Source: Solen grandis (Eukaryota; Mollusca; Bivalvia; Adapedonta; Solenidae). From it: a DNA stretch of 64,000 nt. This document shows positions 58,584-62,364 of the stretch, one piece after another. Where the stretch lies: the NCBI GenBank assembly GCA_021229015.1, contig CM037783.1, positions 55,572,169-55,636,168 of the forward strand, given 5' to 3'. Position 1 is the first letter of the stretch, and every line of letters starts with the position of its first letter. The position numbers and the translations under genes are program-made. Below the pieces are notes generated by a model that ran no database searches, had not been told where the DNA came from, and saw only the letters and a program-made list of their open reading frames with translations.

Positions 58584-58746
58584 GGAAATATGATTGGTGA
58601 TGATGTTACTCTTGTTGGTGATGAAACCAACTCACATCCACGAACTCGTGAAGAGCAACCCATCCCGATCCGCCATCGCATGAAATGTAGAGAATATTGG
58701 GAAGCTTGTTGATATCTTGTCCCCTGGCCGTTACAAATATCCCCTT
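8164..58746 (-). CDS. ITPR-like: Inositol 1,4,5-trisphosphate receptor-like calcium channel (multi-exon, 5' partial)
   Basis: Spliced gene of about 46 recognised exons (e1-e46, listed separately), about 1,950 residues. IP3 receptors are tetrameric ER Ca2+-release channels. Seen here in order: central helical/RIH repeats (e1-e27), Lys/Glu linker (e28-e30), RIH-associated domain (e30-e33), coupling region with the IEIV motif (e36), S1-S6 with pore (e38-e43), C2H2 zinc linker CFIC...HVRYEH followed by NMW (e44-e45) and a coiled-coil exon (e46). S6 reads GLNIIFGIIVDTFSELRD, very close to vertebrate IP3R (VLNLIFGVIIDTFADLRS). The filter is abnormal (GLIGD, no GGG) and the S5-pore loop very short. 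The first 700 or so residues, with the IP3-binding core, are not in the window. RyR is excluded by the zinc linker and overall match. Whether it conducts or binds IP3 cannot be said; it may be a divergent second IP3R paralog. Confidence 0.93.
10880..11222 (-). repeat. tRNA-derived SINE, minus strand
   Basis: The minus strand starts with a tRNA-like head: A box TGGCTGAGTGGTT (11196-11208) and B box GGTTCGATACC (11154-11164), as in a pol III promoter. A body follows containing TCAGGATAATGTGATTTGG and CACTGCAGTATTT-like words shared with 53530-53745 and, more weakly, 42108-42440. The conserved end GGGACGTTAAACCC is near 10920. Confidence 0.8.
11285..11323 (+). repeat. (CT)n tract at the gap edge
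   Basis: About nineteen CT dinucleotides directly before the run of N; probably why assembly broke here. Confidence 0.9.
11333..11432. other. Assembly gap (100 N)
   Basis: Exactly 100 N, the usual placeholder of unknown true length. It lies between e45 and e46 of the channel gene, so a C-terminal exon could be hidden. Confidence 1.
11698..11736 (-). CDS. ITPR-like: IP3R-like e45b: extension or mini-exon with the RN..W motif
   Basis: 13 codons (VIKCLMRNFEYHW), ending at a possible donor gtaaaa. It aligns with the vertebrate IP3R segment MIKERNLDWF. It is separated from e45 by an 18-nt in-frame GT...AG segment. Either e45 reads straight through (adding VCIFFQ) or the 18 nt is removed. If the donor is unused, the frame continues 16 codons to a stop at 11647. 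Confidence 0.6.
11755..11874 (-). CDS. ITPR-like: IP3R-like e45: zinc linker second half, EHNMW
   Basis: 40 codons, phase 0 on both sides. Begins GFDHHVRYEHNMWAYMFFFI; the two His of the C2H2 site (H-VRYE-H) and the NMW that follows match vertebrate HIKEEHNMWHYLCFI. Ends EMYVYKL at donor gtatgt. Confidence 0.95.
12034..12111 (-). CDS. ITPR-like: IP3R-like e44: zinc linker first half, CFIC
   Basis: 26 codons, phase 0 on both sides; acceptor ttatag, donor gtacgt. Encodes the CxxC pair in DTCFICSRNSYDFEHHGN, equal to vertebrate TTCFICGLERDKFDN. Together with e45 it forms the C-terminal zinc site that couples cytosolic domains to the S6 gate. The intron to e43 (12112-13159) is AT-rich with nothing recognised. 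Confidence 0.95.
13160..13312 (-). CDS. ITPR-like: IP3R-like e43: S6 gate helix
   Basis: 51 codons, phase 0 on both sides; acceptor ttttcag, donor gtaatt. A hydrophobic helix ends in GLNIIFGIIVDTFSELRDLK. The family gate residues (Phe and Ile of the FGVIIDTF core) are kept, so the gating helix looks functional. Confidence 0.96.
13727..13902 (-). CDS. ITPR-like: IP3R-like e42: S5, luminal loop, pore helix and filter
   Basis: 58 codons plus 2 nt (enters in phase 1, leaves in phase 0); donor gtacgt. S5 is SLVWVGILGLVVFYLYAIIS; only about fifteen residues then separate it from the pore helix CDSLWQCTLTVIR. The filter reads YGLIGDIFD. Vertebrate IP3R has SHGLRSGGGVGDVLR and RyR has GGGIGD, so the GGG and neighbouring residues are missing while the G-D pair is kept. 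Confidence 0.95.
14331..14511 (+). repeat. 90-bp tandem duplication
   Basis: Two direct copies starting TGCAAATGGATTAACAAGGA at about 14332 and 14422, about 90% alike, within the intron between e41 and e42. Too short and non-conserved to be exons. Confidence 0.9.
14570..14693 (-). CDS. ITPR-like: IP3R-like e41: S4 and S4-S5 linker
   Basis: 41 codons plus 1 nt; acceptor tctccag, donor gtaaca. Encodes AFVALSIGG, HGYFFAFHLLNLV and the linker LLSGVIKAVTQNG, which matches vertebrate LLNVIKSVTRNGRS. The final G is completed by e42. Confidence 0.95.
14891..14990 (-). CDS. ITPR-like: IP3R-like e40: charged S2-S3 loop and S3 start
   Basis: 1 nt plus 33 codons. A strongly charged stretch (KKKDGEDDEDEKENEHE) leads into KFLSFTTFYYL. 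It joins e39 by completing a Lys codon. The acidic loop is longer and more charged than I recall in vertebrate IP3R. Confidence 0.85.
15280..15441 (-). CDS. ITPR-like: IP3R-like e39: S2 region
   Basis: 1 nt, 53 codons, 2 nt; acceptor cttcag, donor gtaaac. A hydrophobic segment YSLAIYVMGGLHNFFSFLVF is followed by GNHPRLPDP, a luminal or cytosolic turn. Confidence 0.92.
15675..15815 (-). CDS. ITPR-like: IP3R-like e38: S1 segment
   Basis: 1 nt, 46 codons, 2 nt; donor gtaagg. Begins LIWNQSVTILSFAINILMLF, equal in position to the vertebrate S1 (WSSISFNLAVLMNLLVAFF). The following loop has an N-glycosylation sequon, NTT. Confidence 0.95.
16176..16345 (-). CDS. ITPR-like: IP3R-like e37: pre-S1 coupling helix
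   Basis: 56 codons plus 2 nt; donor gtaata. Encodes RVLREEVKEMLKWNVD and RDLMDWSKDIMNDI, the helical layer just before S1, corresponding to the NEMNWQKKL region of vertebrates. Confidence 0.9.
17346..17461 (-). CDS. ITPR-like: IP3R-like e36: IEIV coupling motif
   Basis: 2 nt plus 38 codons; acceptor tttcag, donor gtaaac. Contains SIEIVKDDELQKVNFRV, aligning with vertebrate QIEIVRLDRTMEQIVFPV. The intron to e37 (16346-17345) holds nothing recognised. Confidence 0.93.
18551..18656 (-). CDS. ITPR-like: IP3R-like e35
   Basis: 35 codons plus 1 nt; acceptor ttatag, donor gtaagc. Encodes KKEEDEFAEEYMDVGFRLY and LILARMIDI, the counterpart of the vertebrate NIYILAHQLARHN helix. The intron 17462-18550 contains only low-complexity AT-rich sequence. 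Confidence 0.9.
18838..19735 (-). mobile_element. Decayed mariner-type transposon in intron
   Basis: Imperfect terminal inverted repeats: the left end (plus strand) reads CGAGGGCAGTCCCTGAAGTT and the right end (minus strand) CGAGGGCTGTGCCTAAAGTT, each flanked by TA, as for Tc1/mariner elements. Inside, the minus strand carries a broken transposase with the HTH region NRWYKQFCDVHEDMDG and GRKGKKLE. Frames shift and the catalytic part is not intact. It ends about 70 bases from the e34 donor. Confidence 0.85.
19805..19987 (-). CDS. ITPR-like: IP3R-like e34
   Basis: 61 codons, phase 0 on both sides; acceptor atttcag, donor gtgcgt. Helical, charged: AVFSLMTECFEHHGIDKKKL and a basic end LRPLKKKKLTVAKEKILKC. 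It lies where vertebrates have the MRPKELVEVIKKAY region. Confidence 0.88.
20084..20167 (-). CDS. ITPR-like: IP3R-like e33
   Basis: 28 codons, phase 0 on both sides; acceptor ctatag, donor gtaagt. Encodes ILGLRESIANLVISLIEENG. An AG seven bases in could also serve as acceptor, but phase favours the one chosen. Confidence 0.88.
21050..21151 (-). CDS. ITPR-like: IP3R-like e32: RIH-associated domain
   Basis: 34 codons, phase 0 on both sides; acceptor tatttag, donor gtaagt. Begins GNQKNRVVIYDNKIIDYINF, the RIH-associated signature (vertebrate [20 protein letters not shown]). The intron to e33 (20168-21049) shows nothing recognised. Confidence 0.93.
21437..21740 (-). mobile_element. Possible mariner remnant
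   Basis: The plus strand starts TACGAGGGTCATCGCAATAT, like a mariner terminal repeat flanked by TA. The matching other end was not found and the interior frames are broken. Confidence 0.35.
23195..23344 (-). CDS. ITPR-like: IP3R-like e31b: downstream alternative exon of the duplicated pair
   Basis: 50 codons, phase 0 on both sides; acceptor gatctag, donor gtaagt. Reads DYLREQPDNVKSFNII and ends QLFDSTIEFTA. It is 34/50 identical to e31a and aligns with the same single segment of vertebrate IP3R ([22 protein letters not shown]), so only one of the two is expected in a given mRNA. The following intron (21152-23194) is long and AT-rich. Confidence 0.92.
23383..23532 (-). CDS. ITPR-like: IP3R-like e31a: upstream alternative exon of the duplicated pair
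   Basis: 50 codons, phase 0 on both sides; acceptor tttag, donor gtaagt. Reads AYLRVQPDNLKTFNIVLETT and ends QLFECINEFTA. It is closer to vertebrate IP3R (ETLQFL versus ETTQFV) than e31b. The intron between the two is 38 nt, probably too short for efficient removal, which would enforce mutual exclusion. Confidence 0.93.
23533..28290. other. 4.8-kb intron upstream of the alternative exon pair
   Basis: AT-rich. A small inverted repeat (TCGAGGGCT near 24048, AGCCCTCGA near 24106) is visible. A short AG-bounded stretch at 23951-24010 lacks a good donor. No exon or element is recognised. Confidence 0.6.
28291..28419 (-). CDS. ITPR-like: IP3R-like e30: acidic stretch, start of RIH-associated domain
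   Basis: 43 codons, phase 0 on both sides; acceptor tttcag, donor gtatat. Begins TPEDEEEEEDDSEES, then YIELVLKVMARMCDGQNHTLQ-like sequence matching vertebrate ILRFLQLLCENHNRDLQ. It leads directly into either alternative exon. Confidence 0.93.
28908..29211 (-). CDS. ITPR-like: IP3R-like e29: Lys/Glu-rich linker, frame broken at homopolymers
   Basis: About 100 codons of K/E/P-rich repeat: KAKKKKKKPPKSPEKEVKVK at the 5' side and KEVKEKKEVKEVKVKMPETE at the 3' side. Both ends join neighbours in phase 0. In the middle (29031-29072) two A-runs on the minus strand (12 and 14 nt) put the halves in different frames, with stops in all three frames. Either an indel error or real frameshift lies there, or two exons with poor sites. 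The donor (gtttaa) is weak. Confidence 0.6.
30600..31560 (-). pseudogene. 5'-truncated, decayed non-LTR retrotransposon (RT C-terminal end)
   Basis: The minus strand encodes pieces of the C-terminal region of a LINE RT in several frames: NQIYLSYIRPILEYASKVWD, YTLDLFPSLVRDQTSYPVRN, IPSFILLWN, and FGSNMISPEENVVVVESVHK. Stops and frameshifts separate them. The family differs from the intact element at 1-3261. Confidence 0.85.
31580..32960. repeat. About 420-440-bp tandem repeat, three copies, with CRE and E-box sites
   Basis: Copies start near 31580, 32000 and 32445, with a partial fourth near 32900. Shared words include GACGTCAAATGACGTCA, CTTGATATTT, GAACTTTGGTCCT and GGTTATGACGTCATTT. The CRE octamer TGACGTCA occurs at 31609, 31619, 31928, 32039, 32328 and 32482, and CACGTG lies five bases before several of these. 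It sits in an intron beside the LINE relic. Confidence 0.9.
33797..33847 (-). CDS. ITPR-like: IP3R-like e28: 51-nt linker exon
   Basis: 17 codons, phase 0 on both sides; acceptor atttcag, donor gtaagc. Encodes QIQAYDEAMRQQRKNGW, a short charged helix joining the RIH-repeat part to the Lys/Glu linker. Confidence 0.85.
35078..35183 (-). CDS. ITPR-like: IP3R-like e27
   Basis: 1 nt plus 35 codons; acceptor tttcag, donor gtaaca. Encodes RSLQSQIEAQQKKDSTKTGG and FEKSVTALK. It corresponds to the vertebrate [20 protein letters not shown] stretch. The intron 33848-35077 contains only a 24-bp doublet (ACGGCCAATAACACTCTTA, near 34720-34760). Confidence 0.9.
35598..35695 (-). CDS. ITPR-like: IP3R-like e26
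   Basis: 32 codons plus 2 nt; acceptor tttcag, donor gtatga. LSMMEYFLSTREEVFFIAVS and ERMALSTNTIKE align with vertebrate [20 protein letters not shown] and YDRMKVAQQEIK. Confidence 0.93.
36000..36156 (-). CDS. ITPR-like: IP3R-like e25: armadillo-type helices
   Basis: 1 nt plus 52 codons; acceptor ttacag, donor gtaaag. Contains AMKKILPHLATRNEDVAREV and LCIMLVNANQAVQ; the last matches vertebrate LLEGGNTTIQ. Confidence 0.94.
37277..37435 (-). CDS. ITPR-like: IP3R-like e24
   Basis: 1 nt, 52 codons, 2 nt; donor gtaggt, acceptor ttgaacag with a poor pyrimidine tract. NEELNIKCLQILRAMIHNEE matches vertebrate EEKLCIKVLQTLREMMTKD. The following intron (36157-37276) includes CCATTAAA-rich words (36430-36640) and a SINE fragment (about 37045-37135). 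Confidence 0.93.
37607..41046. mobile_element. 3.4-kb TA-flanked inverted-repeat element, non-autonomous
   Basis: The two ends are inverted copies of CAGTGGCGCTATCGTATCAG (29 bp with one mismatch), each flanked outside by TA, the Tc1/mariner-type target duplication. Inside each end lies about 200 bp of direct TACGATAT/TGCGATAC-like short repeats. The interior has no transposase-like frame, only a (GA)n tract and other repeat-like sequence. It fills almost the whole intron between e23 and e24. Confidence 0.82.
40169..40198 (+). repeat. (GA)n microsatellite
   Basis: About fourteen GA dinucleotides, soon followed by a G-run, inside the inverted-repeat element. Confidence 0.9.
41114..41252 (-). 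CDS. ITPR-like: IP3R-like e23
   Basis: 2 nt, 45 codons, 2 nt; acceptor ctttag, donor gtaaca. Encodes RLPLGEEFQSLLKIFILLNE and ERYKWTAKLIEQL, helical. Confidence 0.9.
41760..41889 (-). CDS. ITPR-like: IP3R-like e22
   Basis: 43 codons plus 1 nt; acceptor ctttag, donor gtaagt. Begins GNIEYYSDEVEINAKFKTFT. No close match to vertebrate IP3R that I recall; placed by phase and order. Confidence 0.87.
42108..42440 (+). repeat. SINE copy, diverged
   Basis: A tRNA-like start (B-box-like GGTATGATCCCC near 42151) is followed by a body resembling the SINE at 10880-11222 (GTGTGGTATCATGCT, CTTATGTAGACA, TTGGAATACTGT). Lies in the intron between e21 and e22. Confidence 0.6.
42632..42703 (-). CDS. ITPR-like: IP3R-like e21
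   Basis: 24 codons, phase 0 on both sides; acceptor tcgacag, donor gtaaga. Encodes NMDPILERYVHGITVEDNSS. Confidence 0.85.
43025..43129 (-). CDS. ITPR-like: IP3R-like e20
   Basis: 35 codons, phase 0 on both sides; acceptor ttctag, donor gtgagt. Encodes LLGEVLGPLLNKPQHMKNLV then SCVSVLVPVSNL, armadillo-like helices. Confidence 0.9.
43489..43660 (-). CDS. ITPR-like: IP3R-like e19
   Basis: 1 nt plus 57 codons; acceptor gtctag, donor gtaagt. GTLLYYLEGVLPFLEAFYKD corresponds to the vertebrate ILEKYVTEIVMSIVTTFF helices. Confidence 0.92.
43939..44052 (-). CDS. ITPR-like: IP3R-like e18
   Basis: 1 nt, 37 codons, 2 nt; acceptor ttgccag, donor gtgtct (weak). DIWDYMTTMSVEMNRLTDSV matches in position vertebrate HMWKLFENFLVDICR. 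Confidence 0.87.
44287..44474 (-). CDS. ITPR-like: IP3R-like e17
   Basis: 62 codons plus 2 nt; acceptor tataaag, donor gtatgt. Begins GENMFIESLCQTILPMNDML, clearly equal to vertebrate [20 protein letters not shown]; later FLKCLHHVYM equals YINFLNHCYV. Confidence 0.95.
44895..44979 (-). CDS. ITPR-like: IP3R-like e16
   Basis: 1 nt plus 28 codons; acceptor ttttag, donor gtaagt. DKIARLRYYTSLLDLLAACA is close to the vertebrate LMYHIHLVELLAVCTEG and LLAACSEG forms. Confidence 0.95.
45743..45822. repeat. (TA)n tracts
   Basis: Two runs of TA dinucleotides (about 12 and 19 copies) separated by a short AACCCAACAACAACAG spacer, in the intron between e15 and e16 (44980-46184), which otherwise shows nothing. 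Confidence 0.9.
46185..46423 (-). CDS. ITPR-like: IP3R-like e15
   Basis: 79 codons plus 2 nt, the longest intact exon; acceptor aaaaaag, donor gtaatg. Reads VFVGNQTTCLKISPRQVQKI, then APEFLDLLGMIVKVSGTNLT, matching vertebrate [20 protein letters not shown]. Confidence 0.95.
46910..47330 (-). pseudogene. Tc1-type transposase relic in intron
   Basis: The minus strand reads, with stops, PLDWPPYSQDWSHIEYLWDE, recognisable as the Tc1 DDE-domain motif WPSQSPDLNPIENLWDEL, then INTSLNSMHRRIRAA. Upstream frames are broken. Lies between e14 and e15. Confidence 0.85.
47412..47573 (-). CDS. ITPR-like: IP3R-like e14: RIH domain
   Basis: 54 codons, phase 0 on both sides; acceptor is a (TA)n run ending tatag, donor gtaagc. 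LLARENQKVQQNIMERLDIM matches the GNQQNQALLHKHINLFL signature of the second RIH domain. Confidence 0.94.
47574..47604. repeat. (TA)n at the e14 acceptor
   Basis: About fourteen TA pairs form the intron end next to e14 in place of a normal pyrimidine tract. Confidence 0.85.
48854..48909 (-). CDS. ITPR-like: IP3R-like e13
   Basis: 2 nt plus 18 codons; acceptor ttacag, donor gttagt. VLNVLFDILVQEVDTKLL corresponds to vertebrate AHAVVLELLQIPYEK. The intron to e14 (47605-48853) shows nothing recognised. Confidence 0.9.
49044..49111 (-). CDS. ITPR-like: IP3R-like e12
   Basis: 1 nt, 22 codons, 1 nt; acceptor ttacag, donor gtattt. Encodes VCHLPMTPDEPHPMNQNIMI. Found because e11 and e13 do not join in phase without it. 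Confidence 0.87.
49359..49600 (+). repeat. tRNA-like SINE copy
   Basis: Plus-strand A box GTGGCCGATTGGT (49359-49371) and B box AAGTTCGAACCC (49418-49429) with a decayed body. It resembles the head of the SINE at 57590-57870. Confidence 0.65.
49724..49860 (-). CDS. ITPR-like: IP3R-like e11: RIH domain start
   Basis: 45 codons plus 2 nt; acceptor ctgtag, donor gtaaca. VHREVLKNMPILRRLSKAKL aligns with the vertebrate RVVKEILIRLSKLC and LLVTSQD regions (ILLTQD at the start). Confidence 0.93.
50277..50384 (-). CDS. ITPR-like: IP3R-like e10
   Basis: 36 codons, phase 0 on both sides; acceptor ttgcag, donor gtatac. DLSLYKYNTMVMKSLNILNK and SLASKAQ match vertebrate [20 protein letters not shown] and AFKQVQ. 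Confidence 0.93.
51270..51369 (-). CDS. ITPR-like: IP3R-like e9
   Basis: 1 nt plus 33 codons; acceptor atacag, donor gtaaga. KELKDMFNLSAIFDVEFLTK precedes e10 as FLRVLLHLTM does in vertebrates. The intron 50385-51269 shows nothing recognised. Confidence 0.9.
52083..52192 (-). CDS. ITPR-like: IP3R-like e8
   Basis: 36 codons plus 2 nt; acceptor tcctag, donor gtaaga. SFVGIFKISEQALAQGRNST corresponds to vertebrate CLLCIFKREFDES. Confidence 0.92.
52465..52519 (-). CDS. ITPR-like: IP3R-like e7
   Basis: 1 nt plus 18 codons; acceptor ctacag, donor gtaggc. VLQVLDLLLTYQRNLRLQ matches vertebrate IIEILQFILNVRLDYRIS. Confidence 0.93.
52688..52787 (-). CDS. ITPR-like: IP3R-like e6
   Basis: 2 nt, 32 codons, 2 nt; acceptor attcag, donor gtaagt. 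A charged linker, AMKKVTQYQQEDRYEKSKET, much shorter than the vertebrate Gly-rich loop here. Confidence 0.9.
52888..53023 (-). CDS. ITPR-like: IP3R-like e5
   Basis: 45 codons plus 1 nt; acceptor ttgcag, donor gtaaaa. VVRLLYYLVMFGYYMDAEDV and LLPPLLNLLDGRHDYPIP equal vertebrate [20 protein letters not shown] and LAILDCVHVTTIFPIS. Confidence 0.96.
53024..56106. other. 3.1-kb intron with SINE and inverted-repeat remnants
   Basis: Contains a 5'-truncated SINE (53530-53745) and a pair of inverted segments around GGCACTAGAACC (54783-54814 and 55322-55358) that may mark an old transposon. No exon is seen. Confidence 0.65.
53530..53745 (+). repeat. 5'-truncated SINE
   Basis: Plus-strand body matching the SINE at 10880-11222 (GTCAGGATAATGTGACTGGG, TGGTATCATGC, CTGCAGTGTGACAGCA, GGACGTTTAACCC) with an AAACAAAC tail, but no tRNA-like head. 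Confidence 0.8.
56107..56223 (-). CDS. ITPR-like: IP3R-like e4
   Basis: 39 codons, phase 0 on both sides; acceptor tttcag, donor gtaaca. IVKELVAIFPVLRDWIAEFL corresponds to the vertebrate FAQTMEFVEEYLRDVV helix. Confidence 0.92.
56521..56630 (-). CDS. ITPR-like: IP3R-like e3
   Basis: 2 nt plus 36 codons; acceptor atttaag, donor gtgagt. LFVDIGNNYSVLAHPNICFI corresponds to vertebrate [20 protein letters not shown]. Confidence 0.92.
56830..56962 (-). CDS. ITPR-like: IP3R-like e2
   Basis: 44 codons plus 1 nt; acceptor ttcacag, donor gtaaga. SILPDSIRAKYCDITT matches vertebrate ENLPYDLRASFCRLML, which places this part soon after the first RIH domain. Confidence 0.94.
57590..57870 (-). repeat. tRNA-derived SINE (Leu/Ser-type head)
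   Basis: The minus strand starts GTCTCCGTGGCCGAGAGGGT with B box GTGGGTTCGAATCCCG, like a type II tRNA, followed by a SINE body (CATGTGCGGAAGCCTTCCAG, GGTCGGTGGTTCTATCCGG). The cloverleaf is not complete, so it is a SINE head rather than a working tRNA gene. Lies between e1 and e2. Confidence 0.85.
58558..58582 (+). repeat. (AAT)n microsatellite
   Basis: Eight copies of AAT just downstream of e1. Confidence 0.9.
58636..58746 (-). CDS. ITPR-like: IP3R-like e1: 5'-most exon seen
   Basis: 37 codons, phase 0 on both sides; acceptor ctgcag, donor gtgagt. Reads KGIFVTARGQDINKLPNILY then GGSGWVALHEFVD. It has an acceptor, so earlier exons must exist upstream. No close vertebrate counterpart is recalled for this piece. 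Confidence 0.82.
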
Positions 58747-59420
58747 CTGCATTCGAGACAGCGAATATATAAAACATAAAAATGAAATCAATATTTCAAA
58801 AAATATGAATAAAAACGAAGAGTGTCCAGTTACTTAAATGCATTTTAACATGTAGAAATTTATAAAGATACATTAATATTACACATGATTACTAATATAT
58901 TTATGACAATAACTGATCAGAAAAGTTAAGCTGCGATTAACATTTTGGTCGGGCTTAAGAATACATGATGTACATTGCAATGACAGAATATTTAAAGATA
59001 TAATATAAAAGATAGCCAAATTTCAAATCATATCTGATATGACTGATAATCTAATTACACAAAATAAAAAATCATTTCAATACATTTATGAAATGATACA
59101 AACGCAAAATTACTATGGATTGCCGATTGGGACAAACCAGTTGCTGTTTGCCACTTGCTAAAGTTTTATTCTTTTCGTGGCCGTTTAACCAGTCCATAAG
59201 TTGTTATCATCAGTGATAATTAAGTAACTCTGGTTTGTTACCTCATTCAATGTAATTCAATGTAAAATAAGTTAACAACCGATATCAAATTCTTAGCGTA
59301 TTCAAGGATTACGAAGTGGACATCTGGTAACAATGACGCACTCGTCATTACTGAAAGATGACATGAATTAAAAGTCGGTAACAAATTTGACACTTTTTTC
59401 AAGATCTACAAATCAGAAGA

Positions 59421-59608
59421 CAGTAGCAAAAAGCAAGTAGCAAGTAGCAACTGGCAAATGGCAATTGACAAATGGCAAGTAGAAGCTGGCAAGTGGCAAC
59501 TAGCAAGTGGCAGCTGACAACTGGCAATTAGCAACTAGCAAGACGCAACTCACAAGTGAAAAGTAGCAAATGACAAATGACAAGTAGCAACTGGCAATTA
59601 GCAACTTC
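59421..59608 (+). repeat. Degenerate 7-bp tandem repeat (CAANTGG-like)
   Basis: About 25 units such as CAAGTAG, CAACTGG, CAAATGG and CAATTAG in near-perfect 7-base register. An inverted piece lies at 59139-59162, and a similar inverted word occurs at 6328-6355. Confidence 0.85.
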
Positions 59609-61432
59609 CATATCCCAACCGGCATTCAATAAAATACTTTAAGTTTTATATATTAAGAAATTCAAAGAATGGAAAGATGGCAATGTTGTCAATGGATTTT
59701 TGTACCAGCTTGCAATACACCTTTTTTTTTTTCAAACGTTCAAAGTAATGAAGGTTTTTAATATATATTTACAATTCAATTTCTAATAAAATAATAAAAG
59801 ATCAATTTATCAACCTTTTAATTTTTTTTTGGAAATATACATTATTCGTCGAAAATATGCAGGAGACAAACGTTGTTATCCAGTGACAACAAAATACATT
59901 CGACAGAATGCATGCATTCAGAGAAGAGTTCAATGCCATTCTTAAAGATATTAGAAGACAATAGAAAATACATAGTTAAACACATGTAGCGATGCACAAA
60001 TGAAAAAGATTGAAATAGGTTGCAAAATCGTAAAGCAAGAATAAGTTAGATAAGAATATACTAAGATTACAGCAAGAATAAGACAACATTTGGAGACACG
60101 ATCCAACTTGTCATATTATTTGGTTCCATACATTATTACGAATTCACATCTTATTTCGTCCATGCCAATTCTCACCTTTTAAGCTACTCAAAAGTCGAGA
60201 TTAAAACTTTTTTTATTTTCTTTGCGCTGACTAACTGCTTATTCGAAACAATTGAAAATTAAACCCATTTCAATACAAGAAACATATACACATCTTAAAC
60301 GGTGAACCACAACGATTTGAATTGCTAATCTTTAACTACGATAGCAAAAGACCTGTTGGGAAAAAAAGATTATAAATGTTTTTTATGAAGTTGGAAATAT
60401 GATATCTGAAAGTATACTTATGGATTACTGACTGAATTTACGGACATAACATGATAATAAAAATATTTATCTATGACATAAAAAATTAGTATTGTTTGAA
60501 GTCCGCTTTTTGGTGATAATGTATTAAAGAAGAAAAAACAGACAGGGTTCCTATTTACCAATGACGTTACTGGGCTTTGGTGAATCACATATTGATAACT
60601 TTAAATAAAGAATTCAACATTTTGCGATTTAACTGACTAGAACATTTATGCTTATGGTGTATCTATTCAAATGAAGTTAGTTACATAGAAAGGTATTAGC
60701 AGAAAGTACGCATTTCGTTCTGGTTCACCTTTAAACATTTAGGCTGCAATTACATTTATTGACATTCAATAAAATAGAGGACAAATGAGTAGATGGTGTT
60801 TACCTTACCTTGGCAAATAGACAACCCTATGTGAATGTAAAGCAATACAAATTTCTATATAGTTATTTCTATTGTTTGACTTGTTTCCAATCTGTTAAAT
60901 ATGAAACCCTCAAAGTCCAAATCGGTTTGAAATAATGTATGATATTGTCATTTTGACAAACATATATTACTAATCTGTATATGTGATTTGCATCCATATG
61001 CGATTTGTATCATGAATGGTTACGATGAGCTGTTTATTGTAAATCGCATAATAAAGATTATGTACTGTCTCAAAGTATTTCTGTTTCAAAAACGGCGAAA
61101 AAAAGTAGTCAATGGGTAAAAAATTAACATGGTATTATATAGTGATAAAAAAAGAACACAGTATCAAATAATTACTAAGAGAGGAGAAGTAACAATGTAT
61201 AAAGAGTGAACACATCGCTTATTGCTTCAATTTGTAAAATCCAATTATTACAGAATGTAATAACTGTAAAATATTTTCGTGGGCGCCTTATTTTCGTTGA
61301 TTTTACATTTTCACGAAATTAATCCCCGTGGCACCCTTTCATTCAAACATTGGCCTCATATTTTCTAGAATAAAAATCAACGTACATGTAATTATGAACA
61401 TGTAATAATGAAATCTAATTTTAGCAAGTGTT

Positions 61433-61532
61433 NNNNNNNNNNNNNNNNNNNNNNNNNNNNNNNNNNNNNNNNNNNNNNNNNNNNNNNNNNNNNNNNNNNN
61501 NNNNNNNNNNNNNNNNNNNNNNNNNNNNNNNN
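61433..61532. other. Assembly gap (100 N)
   Basis: Exactly 100 N. Upstream exons of the channel gene could lie in sequence missing here. Confidence 1.
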
Positions 61533-61895
61533 TAACTTGTTTGTTTACTGTCTGAGAACCTTAATGAAGTATGGGAAGGATGCTCTGAGTACCCAGCTGT
61601 TAAATGATGAGACTAGGTATGATATGTTGCCAATTGTCAGATAATAAAGGATTTAGATAAAATGTGGGTGCATTTTGAATGCACTGATCTAATCAATACT
61701 ATTTTTTCAAGTATGCTAGCTAGTTATAAAGCAGTGCAGTGCAGCCAAAATAAGGGACACTATCTATCAAATATTTGCCTAATATCAATACAAAAAGGAA
61801 TGTACATATCATTAGTAATACTCCTGATGGGCTACCGAATCAGGAAAAGCTGTTAGCATGGGGCTTAGGTAAAAGTAAGAATGACATAAAATACT

Positions 61896-62364
61896 TATGG
61901 TGGCATATTTCTGCCAGCTACTTATCTATGTCGAAACTTTTCTGAACAATTGTTACATATTCAGTTATTACCTGGTTAAGTAGAAAATTTTCAAGTTATC
62001 TACTTAGGTATCTTAACAGGACTAAACCGTCTGTTAGTGCCCACTAATGCCAATCACATATTCACTTATGTTAACTGGATATCATGCATGTTGTTGTTGT
62101 TTTCAGGTAATTATGTGAAAAAATGCTTGTTATCCACATGATTTAACTGATTAACTTGAAAAAAGGTGAGATTTCCAGTTATCTTAAGTAAATATATGGC
62201 TGGCAGTATTGGGCACTAACAGGCAGTTTTGTCCTGTTATGATACCTAAAAGGATAACACGAAAGTTTTCTACTTGCCAGATACTAACTGAATATGAGAC
62301 AATTTTTCAGAAAAGTTTCGACATAGCTAAGTTGGCATGTGGCTGGCAAAAATATGCCACCATA
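61896..62364. mobile_element. Palindromic MITE-like element
   Basis: Long imperfect inverted arms (61896-62053 and 62197-62364) share TATGGTGGCATATTT at the tips, then TATGTCGAAACTTTTCTGA and CTGTTAGTGCCCA further in. A loop of about 140 bp lies between. TA-like flanks fit a TA target duplication. No coding frame. Confidence 0.82.

Noticed and set aside
8164..58746. Ryanodine receptor rather than IP3 receptor
   Set aside because: The C2H2 zinc linker with EHNMW, the short total length implied and the close match of S6, e5, e16 and e17 to IP3R all favour IP3R.
61533..61644. Plus-strand peptide after the gap (NLFVYCLRTLMKYGKDALST)
   Set aside because: It reads like protein but is cut by the gap, lacks a recognisable family and has no clear exon partner.
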